Assembly (NCBI RefSeq): GCF_947623445.1 | Contig: NC_135242.1 | Location: forward strand, 8,370,001 to 8,434,000 | Direction of reading: 5' to 3' | DNA from: Clavelina lepadiformis | Taxonomy: Eukaryota; Chordata; Ascidiacea; Aplousobranchia; Clavelinidae | Length of the DNA: 64,000 bases | Shown here: positions 37,001 to 47,100 of the stretch, in pieces | How the letters are laid out: each line of letters opens with the position of its first letter | Numbering within the stretch: position 1 is the first letter of the stretch | Translations under genes and position numbers: made by a program | The notes under the pieces: model-generated | What the model was told of the DNA's origin: nothing | Database searches by the model: none | The model's input: the letters and a program-made list of their open reading frames with translations, nothing else

Positions 37001-37827
37001 ACGCTTTCCTTGTTTACGAAATCTATCAAAATTCCAAATAAGCCTACAGTATATACCTGGCTTAATTTTGATTTCAAACCCAACAAACGAAACCGTTTTA
37101 TCGGAAGACAATATTACGCGAAGAGAATTTGTTTGTGATAATCGCGAAGTTCCTGGGATGATTATTCCAGAAAATTCTCCAATGGTTTCACTTCTATCAA
37201 CGATCTAATGTGTATAGATAGGTTTTAAACATCCAAGACGTTGAAAAAAATCCAGATTAGTTGCATTTCTAAAAATTGAGAAACAATATTTTTCATACTT
37301 GAACTCGGTCGCAGCAACCTTCTGTGCGTCCTGCTATGAAAGTGATAAGTATGCGAAGATCATCAGGAGCTTGAATCCTCCATTCGTATGAAGCATCATT
37401 CGAATAAGGAACAAGTGGGTAGCCAGGTGTGGAGAAAGTTTTGACATCATCAGCAGATAGTTGCAAATCCACGGATACGGTGTAGTTGTAGCCTATTAAG
37501 TATTTATTAACTTAAAATTCAGTTATTTTTTCTTAAGCTTATATTTCAAAATGGCACGAGACATTAGTCTACTAATGCAACAGTTAATCGTTATAGGCCT
37601 ACTCTTTTCATTGCACAATATAGAAGTCTAATAGGAATCACTAGACCCAATGCAAAAGATACTTTATGGGCCTACGTTTTGTGCTACTTCTCTTGGCAAC
37701 TCTTCGTATAAAGACAAAAATCATATTGGCTATATCATGTGCAAAACTTACCAGACGCAGGGGTTGATTCTACATGTTTTTGAATCAATGGGACACTAAT
37801 CATCAACAGAAATGTTGCAAATCCCAT
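34002..37827 (-). CDS. CUB-C: secreted protein of five CUB domains
   Basis: Signal-peptide exon 37827-37752 (MGFATFLLMISVPLIQ), then CUB exons 37492-37299/37204-37057; 36796-36618/36475-36331; an extra exon 36143-35967; 35714-35530/35361-35214; 35087-34897/34737-34584; 34398-34229/34140-34002. All join in frame, about 635 residues. Types run 1-2-(extra)-3-4-5. Two ancestral splice sites are lost and apparently replaced in frame: the acceptor of the first CUB exon and the donor of the fourth CUB. The fifth CUB is worn: the usual YP...C-W stretch is altered (SYLLCSVLRPRFSP) and shortened. The last exon ends at a GC donor or reads on to a stop at 33853. No type-6 CUB follows. Function unknown; secretion inferred. 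Confidence 0.8.
35967..36143 (-). other. Extra phase 1-1 exon in CUB-C, CUB-like
   Basis: A 177-base open exon between CUB types 2 and 3, with acceptor TTTTGCAGCAG (a NAGNAG pair) and donor GTAAAG. It codes 59 residues and has no counterpart in CUB-A or CUB-B. It ends with CDYTDIKFVRYG, like the C-x-D-[YF]-x-x-[IV]-x-x-x-[DY]-G motif of canonical CUB domains, and begins with GLSSMICLDL. Both ends are phase 1, so it could be included or skipped without frame change. Confidence 0.55.
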
Positions 37828-40229
37828 AATTTCCTTAATTGTATTTGCCTGTTAGGCTATCATATGCAATAAACCGTTCAAGTGTTAAATTAACCTGAAC
37901 TAACATGAAAATAAATGTTTATGCTTGTAATTTAAGCGAAATGTCTTTTTTGAACTTAAAACATTTAAAACCTCTGGTAAAAAACCTTTAAACTGATTCG
38001 TCGTATACGATTTCTTATACCTTTTTAGGTTCCACACAACAACATCCACCTTTGATAACTACACAAATTTAAGAAAGCCTATCCATACCTGCCACGTAAG
38101 TTATACTAATAGGTTACTGGGATCAAAAATGATCACGCAAGCGTTGGGCGTAACTTAATACAAAATAACTCTGCATGGAATGCGAATTTCAAACACCGCA
38201 GAACCCGTATTCTGCCCGAGAGCATTGTGGTTACCCTTTTTGGTTCGTATTTTTGTTTCTACGCAAGATTTTTTCTGCTCGAATGCATAGGACTTTTTTT
38301 TATTACGTTTGAGAATTTTTTTGAAAGTCGGTCAAAAACAACTCGATCAATCTTAAATAATTTCATCAAATATTTCTTACTCTTGCAGAGCTAACTAATC
38401 TGTCTTAACTTATGTTACCTGTTGAGTTATCTGACTCTATTGTTGCGTGCGGTTAGAATACTCTAACCTCTTGTCAGCCGAAAGGTTTTAATATTACAGC
38501 AGAAATAGTTTACAAGAAAAGGTTTTTATTGTAGGTGCTGTACACTTTCTCAATATTACTCATAATCAAGAACATAATAATACCACTTCTTATAAGATGT
38601 CTATGGAGTTGCAATCACCATAACTAGTGTAGAAAGCTAATCTGTTCATTTCGATGAATTTCTATATCTGCCTCTCTCTGCTCACTGGTAGAAGTGCGAG
38701 CTTATAAAATGTGAAGCGATAGGAGTGAAAATGTTCGACCAGAAAAACGCAGCATTTCAGAAAATGTGCAATGAGGAAAACAATGTGTTGGCAATGAGAG
38801 TTACATGTAGTTGAAGCTGACACGTAGATAAATTATCAGTATAAAGTTAAGAAGCGGGCATTTCCAATAAAGATTTCCTATCAGCACAGGTGCTGGAAAC
38901 AACCTGGGAACGTACTAAAGGGAGTGTTTACACGAAGTTATTCAGAGCAAGTTTCCAAATATCAAACGACATTTGAAGTGTTATCAAAAAACAAGTTCAT
39001 AAACTTCAATCAATAACTAGAAAACACTTTTCCAAGAAATGGTGTAATGGTATTAAAAATGCCACCCAGACCGCTACACTCTTGTCGCTATATAGAAAGA
39101 TAATTAATTAATCTTCGCCAGCCGCGGAATGGTTACAACGAAAGAGGAGGGCCGAATTAACCACCTGCAGGGGCGCAACCAGTGGCGAATTTTTAAGTGT
39201 GGCCCTCAAAAATATTTATCTTTAGGTAGTTATTTTAGCAAGCTGTTTTAAAGTTGATTTTAACAAATTAAAAGTAGCCTACTAGAGTTCAATTATTAAT
39301 GTCTGCTTGCGAAAAATTTCCAAAAAAACTGCCCAAACTTTAAAAGTAGCTTAAATTAATATCGTAAGCTAGAACAATTTCTTAGCTAAATTATATATAG
39401 GCTAACTCACTTGCCCGAAGCCTGTGGCAACTGCTACACTTGCCATCACGTTGATCCTACTCTGTAGGACAAGATAAGTGGCTTAAAAGTTTCAATAAGG
39501 CTTGCGTTTATCATAAGTAGGTATAGGTTTACAGCTTCTTTGCGGTACAATTAGAGTTGTAGCGACAATTCCTTCCGCGCGAGGAGGCGGCGTCCCCGAC
39601 GATGTTGACTTCGTTGATTCCTGACGAGCTGTATCAGTTTCCAGAGAGAGAGGGAGACAGGACAACAGACGATCCTCTTCATTTGTTATCAGCATTATAT
39701 AGGCTGCGTGTTAATTTCAGTTTAGAGTCACCACTGTGGCGGAGGTAGTCCTCGCCTGCGGCTGGCAATTGGCAAATCACATCCAAAGAGACGTGGAGGA
39801 CTCACACTTTTAAAGGTTGTTAGGAGCCTTGCGCTTATGAAGTAATGCACTATGACTAAAGTAACTTCTTATTTGTGGTAGCCAACTAATTAAGGCAGTT
39901 ATAGCTGTAACGATAAGCTGTTTTGTGTTGTTAGTACAGTATTATTGTTTGCAGTTGTTGATTTTTCATGATTATATGGCGATTGTAATACTTAGTGAAT
40001 TGTAATAAGGCATATAATTGGCATTTTAAGAAGCAATTGTGTGCTCTCCAGTTAGATGAAATGTAATACTTAGACAGCTGTGTTATACTTGGTTAATCCT
40101 GTTATTCAAACGTTGAATCCCTAAACCGACATACTGACCTAGCATATGAGTGTTTTCAAATAGCGTCGCATTTTAGAGTGTATGAAGTTTGATAGTGCTT
40201 GTGGTCAAAAGCCTCGGTGACGTAGAATA
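37828..40229. other. Gene-poor region upstream of CUB-C
   Basis: Upstream of the CUB-C first exon (minus strand), so it should include its promoter. No coding region is supportable. A hAT-like end CAGGGGCGCAACCAG is present near 39170, but I found no partner end or duplication. Confidence 0.35.
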
Positions 40230-40609
40230 TGTTACATATCTATACGTAGCAATGCAAATAGCATGTCTTTCGCTGATTGGCTCATATAGGATATAAAAGC
40301 TTAGGTTTGGTTAAAATCGCTCTGGCTCCTCTTCTCTTTTCCCCTTCTCGCTTATGCATCATTCAATTGAAGTGATAGCTCTATTCGGATTAGAAAATGG
40401 ATATGAAATTTTTTCTGATGTGATTACAACTAGCCTATATTTTGGAAAATATAACAATTTAGACTTTATGAATGTTGTGCTGACTTAAAGAAACAATCAG
40501 AGATAGCTAATGCAACGGAGTCAAAGATAAAGTAGTTAAGGAGTTCTAAAAAAAGACTAAAGCCTTTGGTTTTAGGCCAACCTAAAACAATCACATCGCC
40601 ATCCCCACA
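40230..40609 (+). repeat. LTR-like dispersed repeat, copy 2
   Basis: About 380 bp, related to 15436-15879. Begins TGTTACAT and ends CATCCCCACA. It contains the octamer-like ATGCAAAT (40252-40259), the box ATTGGCT and ATATAAAAG, followed by the same pyrimidine-rich stretch. Here no TTAATCACGCG arrays flank it, so the segment exists apart from the foldback element. Possible solo LTR or internal part of a DNA element. Confidence 0.5.
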
Positions 40610-41062
40610 ATTACATGTATATCTTAGAGATGGGCCGTCGATACTGGTACTTGGCCAAAAATCTAGGCTACAGACTGTATCGACATTGGGTATTGTTTCA
40701 GAAAGTATAGTTTTGTATAGTGTATATTCTATCGGTACTTTTTTGAATCGCGAACCCTGTATAGTAAAACCCGGAGGTCCGAATCTCCTGGAGGTAGTTG
40801 CAAACGAGTAGAGGTCGCTTTGTCATTGAATACAAACTACGAAAAAACCTTTATAATTTGGATTTAAATAATTTTACGTCTACGCAGCTGAATGAAAACT
40901 GCGTAGCATAGAAGATGAAACTGTTCGCAATCAGATAGAGAAATGGCAACACATCTTTCAAGAACAGTTTGCAAAGAAATATTTACGACACATTTGATTT
41001 AAAACAAATATCATTTTTATGTAAAACGTCATTGTTTAGAATTAAAAATTAACGAATGTTTG

Positions 41063-41480
41063 ATAATACATCTGTAAGCACAAACAAGTCAATTTTATTT
41101 GAAAAGTTGTTATACATTTCATTTAAAATCAAAATCCGGATCCGGACAACACATAGTGCAACCGTGTACACTACAGGAACAGTTCCTTCTTATGATAAAT
41201 TGACATTGTTTTGAAAAAAACGCTTGAAAAGTACTTGAATTAAACACATGTAAACACGAACAAGTCAATTTGTTTTGAAAATTTCTTTTCCTTTCATTTA
41301 AAGTCACTCTCTGGATTAGGACAACACAAAGTGTAATCGGTTAGAGAAGCACTCCCTTCTTTCTATGATAAATCGACATTGTTTTGAACAAAATACCAAA
41401 TCAATACTTGAATTAAACATATGTAAACACAAACAAGTCAACTTTATCAACATCCGTATCCGGACAACGCACGCCGATTC
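41063..41480. repeat. Tandem repeat, unit about 175 bp
   Basis: A marker sequence (ACAAACAAGTCAAT or one-base variants) recurs at about 41081, 41257 and 41431, spacing 176 and 174. The intervening sequence is also alike: CATTTAAA, TCCGGA or TCTGGA, GGACAACACA, CTTCTTATGATAAAT-GACATTGTTTTGAA and TACTTGAATTAAACA. About 2.4 copies, diverged by perhaps 10-20 percent. Confidence 0.8.
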
Positions 41481-41489
41481 TACCTGCGT

Positions 41490-41905
41490 AGCTAGGATCA
41501 CACGGCACGCAAATGATTTTAAATCACTCCGAGACGACGAGTGGTTGATAGACGCCGTTACTTATCATAGCATTTTTGAAGAAATACGTTTTTTCGTACA
41601 ACACAAAAGAGGAAACATCTATTAGTTTCTTTGTTGTTGAGCCCTATGTGATTGACACATGGAAAAACTTGATGTCTTGATGTCGTCAGAAAGTGACCTG
41701 TGGCCCAAAGGATTTTTCATAAGGACATTTGGTTAGCTTCAGTTTTATTTAATGGAAATCACTGGATACTGGTCGTAATCTTACGAAAGTTTCAAACGGT
41801 GGTAGTGGTGGATTCGTTGCATTCGAAAACTGATAGATGTGTGAAAATATTGCTCAACATATACGAGGCATTATTGAAGATGACGTATGCTATAACCTTG
41901 TAATG
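41490..41905 (+). pseudogene. Ulp1/SENP-like (C48) protease fragment, decayed
   Basis: One frame reads DFKSLRDDEWLIDAVTYHSI, like the entry strand of Ulp1-type proteases (L....WL.D..I). A second frame then reads SFFVVEPYVIDTWKN. A third reads FNGNHWILVVI followed by VVVVDSLHSK, which matches the catalytic His-Trp and Asp segments of the family. Frame changes and stops separate the parts and the Cys segment is not seen, so it is non-functional. Such proteases are often carried by large DNA transposons, but none is recognisable here. Confidence 0.5.
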
Positions 41906-44119
41906 GAATGATTGGTTATTGTTATTGAACTTGACTTTGCCAGTCACTCCAATACAATCTTTGATTGTCTGAATGTTTATTGTCCTCGATATAATGAGTC
42001 TCAAGGCCGTTGTTTGCTTAATCAATCCTAGACTCGTCTGTTCAGCTAAAAGCTGATTGTCTTGTGAAGCCGACAAGCAGAGTTGTCTGACCTGACACTG
42101 AGCTTGTCTTAAATTGTACTGTTCAATAGTTTGCACAAATTGTTGATTGTATAAACTGGCTATATTGATTCTTCGTTGTACGATTACAAATTGACAGAAC
42201 ATTGGCACATCAACAGTATTTCATTTAACAGTTAATGTAATAGCATTGTGGCTTAGCTATATTCAACTGCATTAATTTGCTGATTGCTGATTATTCCCAG
42301 ACTTGTTAATTCGTACTGCCATACGCTAACAAACTTATTTTCGATAAACTGAACGCATGCGAAAAAGGCGAAAATATTACGTCACAACAATGGTACAGGA
42401 AGTGATTGTGGCTCGTGTTACTCTTAGCTAAAACGACACACAAGTACTAGAATTGAAATCTCACATAATCTGTATATTAGTTTTGGTTATAATCACAATA
42501 TTATCACAACCTTTTCCATGAAGCCATGGAAGGCTGTCATTCCTAACGATCGATACTCCTAGGTAACTAAACGGTTTCGAATGTGGAGGATTTGTCTGCG
42601 CTGCAGCACACGCAATCACAAGCGGGGCGTTTTCACAATATTCCCAATCTGATTGCCTATGGCCTACGTCTTCTTTCAGAAAATGGGTCGTCAGCTTGTT
42701 ATAAATCGGTAATAATCTTCCCGACAATGTTTTGAGTGCTTTTGTAACTGGGTGTTTCACTTGCAGCATTAAATTAGCTAGGAAGTAGATTGGTTTGGTA
42801 TGGTATTGTATGACAATCTTTATCCTCACACAGAGGAAAATCTTTGCATGACTTGAACCCGTCGATAATTCCTCATCATTTGAGTCCCGGTTACCAAGCT
42901 AACCTTTGTGCAAGTTACGATTGTCACACATTTTTTTTTTGATTTTTTAAGTAGTAGCCTATTGCCCGAATTTAGAACTGTCCACCAGGTCCACTGAACA
43001 GTCCAGAGAAAGTGTCGTTAATGTTGTTTGTGATCATGTGTTTTATTGTGCTTTAACTATACAACGGTTAGCATCCTAACTTTTGCTCCGCACAGTTAAT
43101 GGCCAAAAATAAACAATATAAAACAAAACTGCCTTGTCCAAGAGTATTACAAGCATACGGCACCACTGGGTACCAAACACAGAGCATAACCCAAATGTGG
43201 CAATGCCAGCCTTCAAGCCATTCAGTTGCCGAGCGGCAAACTTTTGCCCTCGAACGCCAATGACCGAATGGGAAAGAGTTCCTGTATCATGTTTTGAAAA
43301 ATAATTTATTAAAGGGTTACAAACTCGATCGACATTTTTTTAGTACAAGTTCTATTCGTTCGTATTCACAAAGGTTTTACAAGTCTGCGAGTAAGTCCGA
43401 GTTCAAGTTTGAAAATGATCTTGTTCTTGTATTATCCTCAAATAGGCTAGGCCTATTCATGAAAAAAATCACATTAGCTGCTCAGTTAGCAAACTTTTAT
43501 TCTGACAACAACCGCAAAGTTGCAAGCCATTGTGGAAAGTATTGCACCTGCACGCAGAGGATTCATCAATGTGCATGCCAAACTTTTTTATCTTCGCGTC
43601 AGTTTATAATAAATAAATAGAAACAGAACAGGGTTTTAAACAGATTAACTAATTTTTTTGGGGGGATTCAAGACATCTGAGTGCACTATAGGCACGTTGC
43701 CTCTGTTCATAAAAGAATTTTTCTTCAGAAGGTGCCGTCACAAAAAAAGTTTACGTTTTTTGTCATTGGAGTGCAAAAGTTAAAAAGTTTATTCTAAAGT
43801 CTGTCACAGTCTTAAACAATGGTCAAACATCGAAAAAATCGCACTTTTCGACAAAAAATTGGGTGAAGTGGAGGGTGACTGGTGTAAGGCGGCTAAAATC
43901 GATGTACAAAGAATTTACACCAAGACCAGGTGGATTTTGCAGCTGCGATGAAAGCTACGTATTTTCCATGTAAAAAAGTGAAAAACGAAAGAACAAAAAT
44001 GAATTTTTCCTTTTCTAAAGATGTTGCTGTGTTTTCCGCTACGGGTATTGAGGGATTGCTTTATCAATATGATTTTAGATTAAGTGTGAAGTTTAAATCC
44101 GTTCATTAACCAATTTGTA
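41906..44119. other. Gene-poor region upstream of GLE1
   Basis: Holds the GLE1 promoter and 5' UTR. An ORF at 43294-43620 ends in a Cys-rich stretch (SHCGKYCTCTQRIHQCAC) that I cannot assign. No other gene is supportable. Confidence 0.35.
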
Positions 44120-47100
44120 ATGGAATTAAATGAAGTACTGCTGAAGTTACAGCAAACTGAAAAGGGCAATTTGATCTATGGGCAAGACAAGCTATCCCAA
44201 ACAGAGTTGTGCAAGGTCGGTTTTTATTATTGTTTTTTATGTTTGGTGATTTCACTGAAAACATGTATTGACTAAATTGATTGTAGATTAAGAAATATTT
44301 GCTATTTGATTTTGAAATAATGATTAATTATTAAGTATATATATAGGTATTATTTAGCTTCTTTTGTTATAATTGTGATTTAAAATTGAGTTTTTGGTCC
44401 GATTATGAACCAGACTGAAAATTATGGTAGATTTTAACTATAAATTTTGCATGCGAAAGAAAAAATGCAGCTTGGTGGAATCAAGTTTGTTATTATTGTT
44501 GTTGGAACAATTGATAATGATTGAATGGTAGTTTGTTGCATAACTTTAATTGAAAGTGTATGTTTGTTTAACTGTTTCATAGTAAATTGCAGTTTTAAGT
44601 ATTTTTGTTTTTCAGTTTAGAGAACGTCCCTTTGTGGTCCAAAGACCAGTGTTTGATGTTTCTTCGTTAAAGGCGGCTTTGGAATCTTGTGAAGAATCTG
44701 CTTTTGCAGAGGAAGCCTTTGTCAAAGAAAACGACTCGCCAGTAAAAAATGAATTTCCTGATAAAGATAAGAACAAAATTCATAATTACAATGGGTATGA
44801 ACAATTGACTATTTGGAGAATTGCATGCAACTTTGGTGTTTGTTTTTTCTTATTAAAATTTTTATACCAAAATGTGTAGGATTTGTGAAATTTCATCTTT
44901 CGTTGTTGGAAAAAATCCAGCTGAAGTTATTTCTCACTTAGAGGTAGAAGCGCAAAGAGACAAAGAAAAAACTATGAAAGAAAAAACTAGGTATCTATTT
45001 TTGCATAACTTCACAGCTGACTAAAAAGCTTGTGGATTTTTTTGTTTAAAATAAATTTTTCTTTAAATGAAAACTGGCTTCATAATGCAGTAGTGTGTAA
45101 ATTCCACAGGTTGTTGAATTATTTTTTCTTATTTCCTAGACCTCATTTTTTAACTGGATACTGTTATACTGTACATATGTGCATTTTATGAAAGTTATAA
45201 AACTGTATGAAGTCTTAAAAGTTAGCAATAAAATTAGTATGAAACTATTTGACTAGATGCGAATATTACTAAGAATAATTAACCAAGTGGAAGCTTAAAA
45301 AAAGAAACAATTGATACACTGGCCAACAAAAAAATTTTGGCATGGAAGGTAAGAACGATTTTAGGGTATATCAGGGGCGCTGAGCTCGAAAATGCCATTA
45401 GTTTTTGCAAATTGGCTCTAGTTTTTAAGATATTAGCGAATTTCAAAATTTTTTTTACCTTTTAAATTTGAAGCTAGGTTGCGTTTTATCTTAAGGAACA
45501 GCCTATATTAAATGTTGTAGTAAGTCTATCTGCACTAAAACCACAAGAATGAGCAAAAGCTAAATACACAATGAGATTAGCTAAATGAAGAAGTGCTGCA
45601 TAAATCTATTCTTTTTCATATATTCAACACAAAAAATGCCCCATTTGTTCGTATTTTCATCAGATTCTCCTAACATATTACAATTTGTGAGACTAAGCTT
45701 CCAATACCACATTAAAACTTGCTTGAAGTGAACAATAAATAGCAGTAATTTGGTAATAACAAACCAAGTATGCCTAAGCCTACACAAGAAAAACGAGAAT
45801 TTGTAAAAACAGACGAAATGAACAAGCAATGAATTTTTTTCATTTACCACGGAGTATTCAAAGCAAAACACTTTACGAAGAAATATATCCATCTCAGGAT
45901 GTGCATTAGTGAAGTTCTAAGATGCACTCTAGTTATTTCCTCAAATTAGCTTGTCATCTGCAGGAAAATCCTCTTGTACGACTTTCGCCTGTAGTCTTGT
46001 TGTGGATAGCTTCGCATTAGGTACCAGCAGTAATCTGCCATCATGTGAGTATCCCATCTACCTTGATATCTCTCTTCCATTAATTTGATATTTTGGTGAA
46101 ACCTTTCACCTTGTTCCTCACTCATATTTCCGAGGTTTTCAGGGAAGCGATCCAAGTGACTGAATAGATAATGAACTTTCATGCTCATCCTTGATTCAAG
46201 CGCTTGAAAGTTCGTAACCATCACTTCTATGAGATCCACATAGTTGCTTGCTTTTGTGTTTCCAAGAAATCCTTTTACAACTGCAACGAAAGAGTGCTAG
46301 GCTGCCTTCTCAAATTCAGTCATATGTGATAGAAAAACTTGATCTTTAATTACTTTTTGTATTTGTTGCCCATCAAAAATTCCTGCTTTCAGCTTTTCAA
46401 TACTAAGACCAGGAAATACAATACCTTTGCACAGGGAATCAAAACAAGCAACATCTTTATCTAAGACCTTGACAAATTGTTTCATCAAACCCAATTTGAT
46501 GTGCAATGGGGGTAAAATGATGCGATCACGACTGACCAAAGGTTCATTTATAATGTTTTTATCTCCGTGCACAAGCTGTTCACGTATGGGTCATTCCTTT
46601 TTAATCCAGTGTTGATCAGTGGCCCGACTATTCCAGTAACAAATAAAGCAGGGATACTTGGTGTAGCCGCCTTGTTGTCCTAAGAGAAAGTTGACCATTT
46701 TCAAATCAACGCATATCTCCCAGTTATGCTCAGTATAAGAAAGTTTCTTCAGGACCATCTTTACACTTTGGTAGAGTTCCTTTAAAACAAGGGTCGGCAA
46801 CCTACGGCCCACGGGCCGGATCCGGCCCGCCATGCGAAATCGTCCGGCCCGAGACATATTAATTAGTTATCACAAGAATACGGCCTGCTGTTTCTTATTG
46901 AGTTTCAAACTGCAGTGTTAGCACTGTTTGAAAAAATTGTGGTATTGTTACGCCATAAGTACGTCGTACTAGTCTATTGTTACGCCATAAAACTGGTGCG
47001 AAGGCGGTAGACTAGTATCTCGTACTAAGTACGAGATTGTCTGTAGAGTAGACTAGTAGACTAGACTAGTCGTTATAGATACAAAGAGAGATGCACACGG

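Noticed and set aside
39168-39230. hAT-like end CAGGGGCGCAACCAG
   Set aside because: I found no matching second end or 8-bp duplication within the next 2 kb.
41792-42208. 138-codon ORF on the minus strand
   Set aside because: Partly antisense to the Ulp1-like fragment; the Gln/Cys-rich translation shows no domain.
43294-43620. 108-codon ORF with Cys-rich end
   Set aside because: No known domain, no splice context and no homologue recognised; it may be a transposon relic but I cannot support a call.
46591-46857. ORF on the minus strand joining transposon and hAT sequence
   Set aside because: It is an accidental fusion across the hAT insertion border at 46788; the first part is read from hAT end sequence.
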